From: Sinonovacula constricta | Taxonomy: Eukaryota > Mollusca > Bivalvia > Cardiida > Solecurtidae | Direction of reading: 5' to 3' | DNA length: 64,000 nt | NCBI GenBank assembly: GCA_007844125.1 | Contig: CM017561.1 | Location: 23,641,547-23,705,546 of the forward strand | Shown here: positions 13,515 to 28,500 of the stretch, in pieces | How the letters are laid out: the number at the start of each line of letters is the position of its first letter | Numbering within the stretch: the stretch's first letter is position 1 | Notes under the pieces: model-generated | Told to the model about the DNA's origin: nothing | What the model saw: only the letters and a program-made list of their open reading frames with translations | The model's database searches: none | Position numbers and translations under genes: made by a program

Positions 13515-16500
13515 CTACAGAAAAAAAAAAGCACAATGTGAAAATACTTTACATCTTGTACTAATAATTTAAATCTAACATACAAAAAAAAAATTAATCT
13601 GTTAGTTTGCTAACTTTGTAAAGAATCCATAATAAATACTGAGATGATTGCTAACAACATAAAAATTAGTAATAGCCAGAGACTGCATATAATACTAGTT
13701 AACCAATTAAATCCCCAGTAGAATCTTTCAGAATGATCTTTCAGAACTTTTTTCAAAATTAAAACTTACTGGGTTATACTTGTAAGCAAGTAATATTATT
13801 TCAAGAAACATTACAGAGCAACTGATCAACCTGAGAAGCATCTCTAATGTGACTGGAAAAATAAAAATCATCAGTATCAGCAAGATGACACTGTCAAAAA
13901 TGACAACAACAACAACATCAACTAAAAAGGTAGAATTGTTTTGTTTTTATTTTTGTTGTTTTTTCTATTGTTGTTTTTTGTTACATCACACAGACACGAT
14001 TATGGTCATATTGGCGATGTCTAGCTAATTACGGTGGAGGAAGACTTATATCTGGATAGAACCAACGACCACCGCTGGTTAGCTGGAAGTTCACAAGCCA
14101 ATTGTTGACGCTTCAAGATGCACAACTGATGAAGGGGTATCAGAAAAGCTTACCTTGAACACGTTTTGCTCAGGTTAGCTTAACACTGTTTTAATAGTTA
14201 TCTTGACCTTTTTCTCAAAATCCCAGCAACATGCAAGGGGTTTCTTAATGACAATATTAATATGAAGGTTTAGTCCCATTCTGGTGATAAGTCTAGGAGT
14301 TGGGCTCGGCAAAAAATGAAGTGACTTTAAACCTATTGACCTGAAAATCAATCCATATCTTCTTCTTTCAAAAAGTTTTCTACCAATTTAATTTGAGGTT
14401 ACTCAACAAAATTTAATCAATTTCAAGTAACAGTGACTTGACCTTTTTCTCAAAATCCTGACAATACATGCTAGGGCACTTGATAACAAACCATTTTTCC
14501 AAATTCTGTTGGAACAATTACGCTTAAAAGAAAAAGTTTAATGCCTGGCCATTGCCTTTGTTATGTTGAGAGTCATCTGAAAACCTGGTTTACAAAAACA
14601 TAGCAAGGCAGAACAGTATAAAAACAAAACTCATGCCACAAGTACACATTAATAAGATACATCTGAGAAGAAAGTCAGCGGGGAACTGAAGGAGGAGTTA
14701 GAACAAAGAGTTTGCCATGACAAAAACAAAGGGCAATTACTCTAAAATAAACAATGAACCAGAGTTATGTCACGTTCATGTACATATACACATCCAAGTA
14801 AAATTATTCTAGCAAAAATCAAGAAATTCCAATAAGAAAGAAAAAAATTCACATAAAAGTTTAACAGATGGATAGACAGATGGACAATATGAGCTTGTCC
14901 ATTATACACTTTGAGAGTATAAAAAGAAAAACCAAAGATAAAACCACTAGACAACACTCACAACCAACCCGCTGGACAGGGACAATTCTCTGCCTCCTCA
15001 CATGAGATCAATTGGGACCGTCGCAGATTTAATATCGAGTCAGCGATGATTTGGGCAGTACTGCGTTGGTAACCACCACTGGTTACCATGACGATAGGTA
15101 TGCCTTTTGACTTAGCCCTCTCAAACACAATCTGGTCTCTGGATATAATGCCCTGGAAGAGATAATATAAACACTGTAACACACGTTTATTTCTAAAACT
15201 AATTCTTCTGAGAAATAATTTATTTTCCTAGCCTAATATATAACATCCAATACTTACTTCATTATATGCTTACCATAACAATAGTATTTCTGGACTCGTT
15301 ACTGAAGGGTCCAGGCTTTGCACCCAGCTCTGATCGCAAGATTTTAATCATTGAGCAAGACTTTTTACTGGACTTTGTTTCAAGTAATAACTACTTGAGT
15401 ACTTGTTCTACCCAGGAGGTGGGCAGTCAAGAAACAATGATCTGAAGGAATTGGTTTCCCAATCAACTACTAATTAATAGGGTAAAGTTAATTGTTTGAG
15501 ACTCATAATAGTTATAACCCCATGTTGAATAAGGACCCATATGAAGAGGAACTAAGGGCTTAATAGTCTGTATCTTGAACCACTCTATCAAATGCACCTT
15601 CTCCCCTGAGATGAGAAAATACAAGACATTTTTATGTTTAGTGGACCTCAACAGATATATGATAATAAGTTTATCCAGTATGCTATATATGTTTGGAGGA
15701 AACAAAGGCAAATATATGCGAGCAAAAATTACAGACATACAATAACTGCTTGGTATTTATTTATTCATGCCCAGCATATTAAGGTCAAACAGTTGAAAAA
15801 TGCAACTAGTCTCTTTATAAGTTGAGACTGTGTAGCAGAGATTCAACAATAAATTAGATTCACTTCTAGCTACATTGGAGAAAGGACCAGTGACACACAG
15901 TTTAAATAGGATACCATACCACTTATCACAGGATAATTGCTGCTTTAGGAATGTAAAAGCTGGTACAGCATCCTGGATATTGAATCTAGTTGGTAAATGC
16001 ATGAAAATATCATGACATAGCTAATACCCACACGTGTATCCACGAATGAAACAATAGTATTTTTATAATTTTAATACAATTGGCATGTATTGCATTGTAA
16101 TGGCATACCACATTTTGTGATGACGGATCAATAACTCCTGGAACTTAGATTTAATTGTTTCTATTTGTTAATTATCAATGCTAAATTGTTATTATTTGCT
16201 TTAAACTTCATGCATGGATTACAACAAATATTTATAGTGACTAAGCACAACAATCGTAGATCCTAATCAGACAGATCCCATTTGTATGGGCATGATCTGG
16301 TGCTACACTATAAACCAAATCTTTATTTTGTGCTGAGCAGGTTAAGACAGTTTAAGCTAGGAAATCAATGTCAAGGTCATTTAAAAAATGCTTTGGTATG
16401 TCTGCCTGGACCTTAATATAACACACCAGGACTGAGTTGACAAGCAATTTCAATGAAGGCCATTCCCCCTTCAGATATATTGTGACCCTCTAGCATAAAT

Positions 16501-19500
16501 GAAGCCAGTGCTTTAGTGATTGAACGGCATGGGCAAGTAAATTTCTATTACTTGAGTATAGTAAAGTAAAGTTAATTGAGTTAAGAAGAGTACATTTACA
16601 TAATTATACTTGAGAACATATACCCAAGTAAAATAGAGAGCATTTACCTGAGTATAGTACCAATCATTTAGCCATGTAAAGTGGGGAAAATTTAGCCAAG
16701 TTGAGTGGAGAACATTTGGCCAAAGAACATTTAGCCAAGTATAGTGGGGGGACATTTAGCTGAGTATAGTGGCGGACATTTAGCCGAGTACAGTAGCACA
16801 CATTTAGCCGAGTATAATGAACATTTAGCTGAGTATAGTGGCGGACATTTAGCCGAGTACAGTGGCACACATTTAGCCAAGTACAGTGGCACACATTTAG
16901 CCGAGTATAATACAAATTTAGCTGAGTATAGAGACGGACATTTAGCCGAGTACAGTGGCACACATTTAGCTGAGTATAGTGAACATTTAGCTGAGTATAG
17001 TGGTGGACATTTAGCAGAGTAGACTACAAAACATTTAACCACGTATAGTGGAGTTCATTTAGCTGAGTATACCGGAGAACATTTGGCCGAAACATCTACT
17101 CTATGCTGTCCAGAGACTAAGTCCAAATGGAGAATTTTCACTTTTCGAGCTCTTTTGGCGCACACTTGCCAGCCTCCAGGACCGGAAGTGCCGGCATTTT
17201 CCCAAAATAGCCAAAGACCACTGCGCCTCTGAGAGGTTTCAGGTCTGAGCCCAAAACATCTACCTGAGCATAGTTTGTTTATTGGGTTTATCGTCCCACT
17301 TACAGTATTTCAACTGTCTGGAGATGGTGTCCACTTGGAGCAGATAAAGCTCTGCCTTCACTGTGTATAGCATGCCATGAACATGCCATGAACCACATCC
17401 AGTCACATTATCTGACTCCGGGCAAACCGGTTGTGGAACTTGCATTATATTTGCTTGAGCGTTAGCAAGGGAGCTTTACCACTACCATTTTTTATGACTT
17501 GGTATGTCACGGCCCTGGATGAACCCGGGGCCTCCCATACCTGCAGCTGATGCTCTACCGATTTCGTGCGAGCATAGTACAAAACATTTACCCGAGTATA
17601 GTGGAGAACATTTAGCTGAGTAAAATAGAGAACATTTACCCAGGAAGAGCAAAGAACATTTACCCAAGTGTAGTACACAACATTTGGCCATGTATAGTGG
17701 GGAACATTTAGCCAAGCATAGTGAAGAACATTTAGCCAAGTATAGTACAAATATTTACCCGAGTATAGTACAAAATATTTACCTGAGTATAAGAACATTT
17801 AAATGAGTAAAATAGACAAAATTCACCTGAGGAGATATGGAGAGGCAGCCAAGAGGATCTCCATCTAGAATATCTGTGCCAGCATTATACACAATCACAT
17901 CAGGCTCAAACTCTCCAAGGGCTTCATCTAACTTTCTGTATAAAAGTAAAAGTGAAATGGTACAGTGAAAATACCCCTAATGGAAAAAAAAATAAAATTG
18001 TGAAATATGATTATAATTTTCAACAATTTGTTTTGTTTTTGTTTTGTTGAATACTTCCTAATGATACAATTATGGTCACATGACAATTGGTAGAGAAAAC
18101 GCCTGGAGAGAGACCCTTGGAAAGATTTGGGTAGATCGAACGACAAGCCATGGGTCAGCTGGGAAATCAACTAGCATGCAAATTTTAGCCCCATCTGGAA
18201 ATAAAACCGACATGAAAGTGGTAAACATGTTTAAAGACTGTAACATTAGCCAAATGCGACTCCTTTCTTTGGATGTTATATTTCTGTGTTCTGTCAGCCA
18301 GAACAGGCATATACAGTAAACTGAATCTGTTTTGAAGGAAGAAATGTGATAATAGCGCAAAAACACATTAAAGTTATTCATGTGACAGTTATTTTCAAAA
18401 ACATGTATTAACCTACATTAGTATATAAATATCTAAGTAAACAAACTACACATGACATTTTCAGCTTAAGAAAACAACTTTTGTAGCAAAAGCATTTTTC
18501 TTGTTTAAAAAATAAATTTGTTGTCTTATAAACATACACACTTTGAAACAAGGTCCAGATATGTTTGATCATCAGTGTAGTGAGCCAGCTCCACTCGTTT
18601 TCTTATTGCACCTATAAAACAAGTCTTTATTTAAATAGCATGTTACATACACAGATTGTGTACAGAACACATAAAGGCAGTATAATATCATTAACAATTA
18701 CTGTTCTGCAATGGAGAATGAATGAAATGAAAAAAACTGGTCAAAGACTCTTCAATTCAACACTTAGATGTTAACACCCACAATTGGTCTCTTTACATAT
18801 TTTCAAACATTCATGGGCGCTGCCCAATTAGATAACTAATAGTTTTCTTATATGGCAGAACCCATCAACATTTACAAATATGTAAAAAGAGCAATTGTTT
18901 GTGTTTAACTCACTGAAAAAGGCAATTTGCCAAAAATATGATAGTGAGCAATTTAAAAAAATATAATAATACAGTTCCCTCTCGAACAATTTACAATACA
19001 TAGATGTAATTATTGACATTCATTCATGAAGCTTATTTTTCATTTTCATCAAAAGCTGATCAATAGCTCAGGTGTTAGAGCGTCGGCTTGCGGATCGGGA
19101 GGTCGTGGGTTCGAACCCCGGCCGGGTCAAACCAAAGACTTTAAAGTTGGTAGTAGTGGCTTCCCTCCTAACGCTCGGGGCTAAGGGGACAGCATTACGC
19201 CTGACTCGTCGGTGTCAGTATAATGGACCGGCCGGGTTCAGTCTCTGAGCACCTCATAAGTGCCCCTGTGCTATAAAGATAGAAATGTCGCTGCGCAGTA
19301 TCGGCAAAAATGCCGGCTAATCCCAATCCCAATCTCAAAAGCTGATCATCAAAGCAAAAGTAATAAAAAAGTAAAGATGATGCTAGTCATGATGATGATG
19401 GGCCTGCTGCTGTTTATGATGCTGATACTTATAATCACAACAATCAAGACAATGATACCGATGATGAGAGCACTTACGTTTAGCATAACCATCATGAGGG

Positions 19501-22500
19501 TAGATGCCTCTGTTGTATACATCCATGATGTAAACATTCTCATCACCCATAAAGTCTCGTTCATGACCATTGCCCTGCAATAACAACAGACAGCCAATCA
19601 ATCTCACTGCTATCTAGGTGTTCTGAAAATCGAACTGCTAGTTACATAAAGCAATTTCATTATAATCTATAAAGCATCTCTGCCATCGTGCCGCTATGCT
19701 GCGTTATGTACCTGTGGGACAATTGGCTAGGAAAATCTCGTAGTCATGAATAATTAATGAGGCAGTTTCATTGGTGCCATAAGGAAACCACCACGGATAA
19801 CTAGCCAATGAAATTACGTTTTATGTCTAAGGTTCGGTTTACCATTCAAAATGGCGACCTCCATGAGTAAACATGTGCGTTGGTTTCTATTTTTAGTAAG
19901 AAAATCCCAGTATGACGTCATTGAGATTGAAGAGTATTTTATTGTAACATGCGATTTCATTGGAAGAAGATTGGTCCCCCCTTATGCATATTCATGAAAA
20001 CGAGATTTTGCTAGTCAAATTTCCCACGGTATGTATGGAGTGTAACGGAAGAAAGTACTGTCGTTGATGACGAAGCATCTCTGCTTGCAAGTCAAAATTT
20101 AAGAACTCCCTACAAATTTTGAGATGAATCCCATATAAAACGAAAAATGGGATTAAAGCCGTGAAAACTTCACTCAAAGTAAGTGCCTGGAACTTTTATA
20201 TTCAACCAAAATGAAGACAAGAGGTGTCTGTAGACAGCACACTTGCATTTTCTCAGTCCTGGGTGGTATCATGAAAATTATAAATAAAAAAGGGCACATC
20301 TCAACCAACAATAAAGTTAGGAATACCTACCCTGTTGAAATGAGATAAGCCCCCTTTCTGTGAACAAATATTTTAAGTTTAAAGTGAATGCTTATGATAG
20401 ACCTTTAAAAGATTAAGGTTAAGTAATGCCAAGGATATAAGAGGGTCATGAAAACAGCTCAACTTCTTTCATCGAAAAGAAATGCACAAAAAAAAATTGC
20501 TGTGGTAAGCAGGTGAACTTTACATGGACAGTTTAACTCTTAGACTGATGATCATGATTTATATGGTTTAGGCACTTACACTTTTTGCTGCTTAATCTCT
20601 GTTAAAAAGTATATTTACCTTTACATGTAATATACATTATATATAATATGCAAGCAAAAGAAAGTAAGAATTCAGTGTAGAGTTTTAACATAATGCAGTA
20701 TAATTGGGGTTAAGGATTTACCAATTGCATACAACTACCTGAAACAATAATGAAACCTACCTGGTAGAAATGCTGAAAAAAATGAGCTGTGGTTTGTTTG
20801 TTTGTTTATTGGGTTTAGCGTCCCACAAACAGTATTTCAGTTATCTGGAGACGGTGTCCACTTGAAGCAGATATAGTGCTGCCTTCACTGTGTAAAGCAT
20901 GCCGTGAACACCTGGCATGATACCACACCCAGTCACATTATCCTGACACCAGGCCAACCAGTCGTGGAACTACCCTTATATTTGCTTGAGCGTTAGCAAG
21001 GGAGCTATACCACTACCATTTTTAACGAACTTTGGTTTGTCGCGGCACAGGATCGAACCCGGGGCCTCCCGTACCTGGAGCCGACGATCTACCGATTGCG
21101 CTACCAGGTCCGGTACTGAGCTGTGGTAAGCATGTGATATTATTAGGGATGTAAATCGAATCCCAAAACGATATTCGAATATTCGGAACGTGAATTCGAA
21201 TCATATTCGAATATTCGGAACGAATTTATATCATAGTGGCATATAACATGGTAATTTTCCATTACATTCAATGTGTTTATTCATTGTAAAATGTTTATTT
21301 CTGACCACAATTTACATTGCTAGCCTTACTTAATGCAGAAGCGGCGGTAGATTTATGATTTTATCATAGCATTTAATTTTAAAACGACGATTTCTTCTTT
21401 TTGAAATACAAACGGTAATATTATGAATCCGCCATTATCCTGTTTATAGTGAAGGACCAGACGGGGCGTTTCTTTACTTGGTCAGTGGTAGTTTGCAAGA
21501 AAATACATTAATGATTAAAGGCGGCATTTTCTAAAGGACAAAATGCGGGTGATACTGGATCGACTGTAAGACAATTAGGCAAAACCACGAAGGTTTTATG
21601 AAAGAAAATCGCTCAAGTGTACAGCCAATTAATGGTCTTGATTGGTTGGTGGTCGGATTGATGTTTAATTGTGATTGGCTGATATCCCTAATGGCGTTAA
21701 TCTGAAGCCATAACATGTCAATTAGAGACATTTAGTTACTAATACACAATCGCTCAAGTGTACAGCCAATTAACGGTCTTGATTGGTTGGTGGTCGGATT
21801 GATGTTTAATTGTGATTGGCTGATATCGCTAAGGGCGTTAATCCGAAGCCATAACATGTCAATTAGAGACATTAAGTTACCAATACACAAGTGACAATTA
21901 CGAACTTGCTCGCCATATGCCTATGGGTGAAAGGTGAATGTAAACAAAACCATTTGATGACGATAATTACTGCGATTGGCTAGTGTCAAGATTACCTGAC
22001 TGTTGATAAATTGATGAAGTACCAACCAGTATATATATAAAGAATGATTAAAATTGTAAGCTCGTGAGTTTTAAGTGTGTTAAGTAAACCTATGACGAAC
22101 AATTAAAAAAGTATGTAGATTTACATTTTTGTTATTCTGAGAGAACGAAGCAAAAACAAAGAACAGAAAATCGCGGTGACAAAAAATAACAGATGTCGCG
22201 GTATTATATAGGAATAAAATAACAAGTATGAAGTAGAGTGACAAAAACAGAAAGTGTTTGCAATTAAAGTTTGTTTGACAGTGATCTAGTTGTGCTTTTT
22301 AAAAAATAAAAGACGTTCTCAGCTTCTGGTGGACTGTTATCAATAAGTATAGCCTTATATAATGTATTTATTACACACTATCCCGACAGAAGCTGGGTAG
22401 AGTCAGTGTTACGTAATTGCTGTAGCTAATTGCCGCAGCATTGAACTGACATGTGTGTTTATTGTACGTTGGCAACTGTTTCCACAGCTGTATGGTGATG

Positions 22501-25500
22501 TGGTCGATGTGACTGGGTCTAAGTGGGAGAGGGGGCAGAGAAGGAGCTGTGCGCGGTAAGGTGATTTCATGCTGTTAACCAGATGGCAATTCGTTATCAG
22601 GAGACATGACCCACCCCCTCTATCTTAGAGCGAACGCGATTGCATATCGCTAGCGTCTTAAGACGCTGGGGACACTACGATCAACTAAAGGAATGTCTTT
22701 TCAATGTTCCTTCGAAATTAACAAAAGCGGAATAAAAATTATAAAATATTCGAATCCCAAAATCTCTATTCGAATAGCGACTTGATATTCGAATATTCGA
22801 ATATTCGTTAACATCCCTAGATATTATATCTTCATTGGATATACAAAGTTAGAATCTTATGATGGCAATAAGCCCATTAAACCTACCTGGTGAGCATCTA
22901 AATCTACAATCATTGCTTTGGTGATGGCTGGGTTAGAATAGAAGAGGAACTTGATGGCCAGGGTGATGTCAGCATAGGCACAGAACCCGCCTCCCCTATC
23001 CGAGGAGCAGTGATGAAACCCGCCTCCAATGTTGATTCCCCAGCCACGCTCTATAGCCAGCCTCGCAGCCTGGCATGGAATGGTCAAACTCATCAATACG
23101 ATTAAAAGGTAAATGAATATATAAAACAGTATGGTTTATGTATCAGTCTGCCTTTAATGTCAAACCTTGTTGTGACTTGGAAATTGCGTATCTCCAGCTT
23201 AGTCAATAAAAGTTAGCAAGAAGAGAACAATAAATTTTAAAAAACAGTTTGCATTTAAATTATTCATTTACTTACTACTTTTTAGGCTATCTAGCTGCCT
23301 GTTACAAACTTAATAAACTTATAAGATCTGGATTGCAAAATTTACTGGCCATTTTTTAATATAGCGGTTTTGATATTTTGACCTAATTAAAAGTGAGTTA
23401 AGTTCACAGCCTCATTTTCATTTTCCGTTTAATATATATGGAACCATCCATCTCCTGACATACCAATACGGTGCCTCCTGTCTGATAACGAAATGGTCGC
23501 AGCACCTTCCTCTGTACTATAAAGTTTGGCAGCAAAGCAACTGGGGGCACCTCTGTGATGCCAGCAACTGTTAGGCTCCACTACAAATATACATATTGTT
23601 ATGAAATTAAATTTTCTGCAAGAAGCAAGCACAGGGGTATTTTTGTATTCATCACTGACCATTGCTATTACCATCTTAATAACAGAGTGAGTTGTAAAAT
23701 AGACAATCAATGGATGGTGTCATATAGTTGAGTGTAGATCTTAACATGAAAGGAATTTTGATCATATCGTATATGATATGTGGTTTAAAAAACATATAAC
23801 AGGATTACCTTGCACAGTTTCAGCAGGTGTAGGTAAACAGTAGTACAGGATAAAATGTATCCATGAGTAAAATTAACTGAAGAAGGAATACAGTAATTAT
23901 ATATATAAATGTACTATAGATTAAAAAATAAAAGTAACATACATGTGTCCATCAAACATTATTACACACATGTATAAATGTATACTGTAGCTAGAAATAA
24001 AGATTTAAGAACCATAAATGAGATGCAATGCTACAATATATGTAAATAATAGTTTCAGTGATTGTTATATAAAATATAATAATAAAATTATTGATTATTG
24101 CATTAAAATAGTATACTTCATATTACACGATGTTTTGTAGTCCAGAAACTTTTTAATTTCAAAAAGTTAGTTTGTTTTTTATAGTATGGAAACATTTCAA
24201 ATGCCATTGTTAGCTAAGTGTTTGTAATCTCAAAATATAAGAGCTCCACTAAGTTATCTAAGTGTTTGTAATCTCAGAATATAAGAGCTCCACTAAGTTA
24301 TCTAAGTGTTTGTAATCTCAAAATATAAGAGCTCCACTAAGTTAGCTAAGTGTTTGTAATCTCAGAATATAAGAGCTCCACTAAGTTAGCTAAGTGTTTG
24401 TAATCTCAAAATATAAGAGCTCCACTAAGTTAGCTAAGTGTTTGTAATCTCAGAATATAAGAGCTCCACTAAGTTATCTAAGTGTTTGTAATCTCAGAAT
24501 ATAAGAGCTCCACTAAGTTAGCTAAGTGTTTGTAATCCCAAAATATAAGAGCTCCACTAAGTTAGCTAAGTGTTTGTAATCCCAAAATATAAGAGTTCCA
24601 CTAAGTTAGCTGAGTGTTTGTAATCCCAAAATAATAAGAGCTCCACTAAGTTAGCTAAGTGTTTGTAATCTCAACATATAAGAGCTCCACTACGTTAGCT
24701 AAGTGTTTGAAATCTCAAAATATAAGAGCTCTACCAAATTATCTAAGTGTTTGTAATCTCAAAATATAAGAGCTCCACTTAGTTAGCTAAGTGTTTGTAA
24801 TCTTAAAATATAAGAGCTCCACCAAATTATCTAAGTGTTTGTAATCTCAAAATATAAGAGCTCCACCAAATTATCTAAGTGTTTGTAATCTCAATATATA
24901 AGGGCTCCACCAAATTATCTAAGTGTTTGTAATCCCAAAAATAAGAGCTCCACTAAGTTAGCTAAGTGTTTGTAATCTCAAAATATAAGAGCTCCACTAA
25001 GTTAGCTAAGTGTTTGTAATCCCAAAATATAAGAGCTCCACTAAGTTAGCTAAGTGTTTGTAATCCCAAAATATAAGAGCTCCACTAAGTTAGCTGAGTG
25101 TTTGTAATCTCAAAATATAAGAGCTCCACTAAGTAAGCTAAGTGTTTGTAATCCCAAAAATAAGAGCTCCACTAAGTTAGCTAAGTGTTTGTAATCTCAA
25201 AATATAAGAGCTCCACTAAGTTAGCTAAGTGTTTGTAATCCCAAAATATAAGAGCTCCACTAAGTTATCTAAGTGTTTGTAATCTCAAAATATAAGAGCT
25301 CCACTAAGTTAGCTAAGTGTTTGTAATCCCAAAATATAAGAGCTCCACCAAATTATCTAAGTGTTTGTAATCTCAAAATATAAGAGCTCCACTAAGTTAG
25401 CTAAGTGTTTGTAATCCCAAAATATAAGAGCTCTACCAAATTATCTAAGTGTTTGTAATCTCAAAATATAAGAGCTCCACTAAGTTAGCTAAGTGTTTGT

Positions 25501-28500
25501 AATCTCAAAATATAAGAGCTCCACTAAGTTAGCTAAGTGTTTGTAATCTCAAAATATAAGAGCTCCACTAAGTTAGCTAAGTGTTTGTAATCTCAAAATA
25601 TAAGAGCTCCACTAAGTTAGCTAAGTGTTTGTAATCTCAAAATATAAGAGCTCCACTAAGTTAGCTAAGTGTTTGTAATCTCAAAATATAAGAGCTCCAC
25701 TAAGTTAGCTAAGTGTTTGTAATCTCAAAATATAAGAGCTCCACTAAGTTAGCTAAGTGTTTGTAATCTCAAAATATAAGAGCTCCACTAAGTTAGCTAA
25801 GTGTTTGTAATCTCAAAATATAAGAGCTCCACTAAGTTAGCTAAGTGTTTGTAATCTCAAAATATAAGAGCTCCACTAAGTTAGCTAAGTGTTTGTAATC
25901 TTAAAATATAAGAGCTCCACTAAGTTAGCTAAGTGTTTGTAATCCCAAAAATATAAGAGCTCCACTAAGTTAGCTAAGTGTTTGTAATCCCAAAATATAA
26001 GAGCTCCACTAAGTTAGCTAAGTGTTTGTAATCCCAAAATATAAGAGCTCCACTAAGTTAGCTAAAAGTTTGCAGTCTGATAGAGGAATACAACTTAAAT
26101 TTTGGAAACTGTTTTATTTGTTGAACAAATTTACAGAACAAAATAGACAAGTCATGTGTAAGCATTTATGTACAAGTAGTTGTGAGTAACTAGTATAATG
26201 CAACTCATCAACAATATAACAAAAAACACCAACTGTGACAACATAAACAACAAAGTGAATGAATGTAAACCAGGAATGGAGTCATTAGCATGTCTTCAAC
26301 AACTGATAAGGCAATTGTGTGATGGCAGTTAAGTGACTAAGATACAAAAAGATGACATGAAAGATCTGAGGTTGTAGTACACAGTACACAAAGCAACATA
26401 CTAGTATTTAAAGCATAGCTCCTGATAAGTCTGTTTTAACCATAGAAATATTTGATTCATTTTGAAATAATAATTGTCAGCATATAAGCTAAAGCTCAGT
26501 GTACAGAAAGTGTTACATACTGGCTTATAAACAAACGACATGGAAATTAATCATTGGTATGCTTCCTTCATTACATGTGCAGTGAAAAGCAATTAGACAA
26601 GTATTATCTGTATAAAATATCAAAAACTATCATATCTTTGTAGTAGCTGTTTAAGCCTGCCTTTGTCTATTTTTCAATTTGTTGAATCAAATAATAAAAT
26701 AAATATCTTACCCCAAAACTATTTTGTTGATGTCTCTTTCATTTTCATTTTAGCACTGACTTCTTTGGCTTTGGATATGACTATCACATTTACTTAACAC
26801 AGCATTAAAGCACACATTGACATAATTATTTTTCTTATTTTCTTTTTTATGTTAAATCACATTGCCACAATTATAGTCTTACTGGTAAGGTCCAGCTAAT
26901 TATTGGTGGAGGAAGACCCCAAAAATACTGGTAAAACCTGTTATGCACATCAGGTCAACTGCTCATGCAAATAGTGTATATCCAGATCAGCTAGCTCTAG
27001 AGGGAGCTCTCTGACCAGCCCCAGCACTATTTGCTGCAGGGTTAAGAACACAATGAATTGTTACCTCTGCAGGTAGTTGTAAGCCAGTAATTAAAATCCT
27101 GCATTTTTGCTTATGAATGAGAGTAGCATTACACAGACAAATACTGACCAGTCCATCATGTGGATAATGACAAATATTGTGTACTGGAAAACTTACCCTA
27201 GTGCTAGAGAATGGCTTACTTTTGATATCTGAATTTAATATAAATTAACCAACATGTACTTAGAATGTGTTGCCAGAGAAGACTGCAAGACTACATACAT
27301 AATCAAGTGACAACATAAATTACCCAGTCCTACCTCCTTTAGAACAGTACCCTCCACAATACTTGTCAACTGGAAGCATGAAGGAAGAAAGCACAACAAT
27401 GATGCAAATGATTAATATAAATCAAGGACATTGTTAGAACACATTGGTATATTAAACTGATAAAATAAGCAAGTTAGCATGGGAAATACATGATAAAATG
27501 ACCAATTACAATTAACCCAGACAATTTTAGTTAATAAATGTTCCAGATTGAATGTAGGATATATTTGATATGTGACTCTTTGAAAGTATTCTGACATGTT
27601 TCATATACTAAGAAAAGATTGCATTAATTTACAAAAGAATATGAAGTTCTACGTAAATACCAATACTCATTATTTTATATCGGGGCTGAGGTTGATGAGC
27701 ATCCAAATATATTTTTAATTATTAATATGCATTATGCAATATTCATCTATCTTGCAATATTTCCAATCAATAAATAGACATAAAGATCAATCAATAAATA
27801 TAGCAATCATCATTAGACATGGAGATCAATCAATACACATAGAGATCACCCAATTAACACAGATATACATCAATATACACAAAGATCAATCAATAGACAG
27901 GGAAATCAATCAACAGACATAGAGAACGCCCAATTAACATAGATATACATCAATATACACAAAGATCAATCAATAGACAGGGAAATCAATCAACAGACAT
28001 AGAGATCGCCCAATTAATACAGATATACATCAATATTCACAAAGATCAATCAATAGATACAAAGATAAAACAATAGACATGGAGATCAATCAACAGACAT
28101 AGAGATCGCCCAATTAACACAGATATCCATCAATATACACAAAGATCATCAACAGATACAGAGATCAAACAATCAATGCAAATATCCATCAATATACACA
28201 AAGATCATCAACAGATACAGAGATCAAACAAGAGACATGGAGATCAATCAACAGACATAGAGATCAATCAATCAATGCAGATATCCATCAATATACACAA
28301 AGATCATCAACAGATACAGAGATCAAACAAGAGACATGGAAATCAATCAACAGACATAGAGATCACCCAATTAACACAAATATATATACATCAAAAGACA
28401 CAGAGATCAATCAATAGACATAGAAATCAATTTATAGATACAGGGATCAATCAATTGACACAGAGATCAATCGACTCAGAGATCAATCCATAGACAGTGA

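Noticed and set aside
16744..17042. Repetitive ORFs (HLAEYSGT and AKCVPLYS periods) as secreted or structural repeat proteins
   Set aside because: They arise from a 24-bp intronic minisatellite open on both strands, with no start context, signal peptide or splice support.
19063..19140. Functional tRNA gene (also 43036, 45383, 45888)
   Set aside because: A and B boxes are present, but the acceptor stems do not pair and each continues into a shared SINE body.
19260..19607. ORFs overlapping HDAC11 exon 6 in other frames
   Set aside because: Shadows of the exon and its SINE neighbour; the conserved frame is GNGHERDF...YIMDVYNR.
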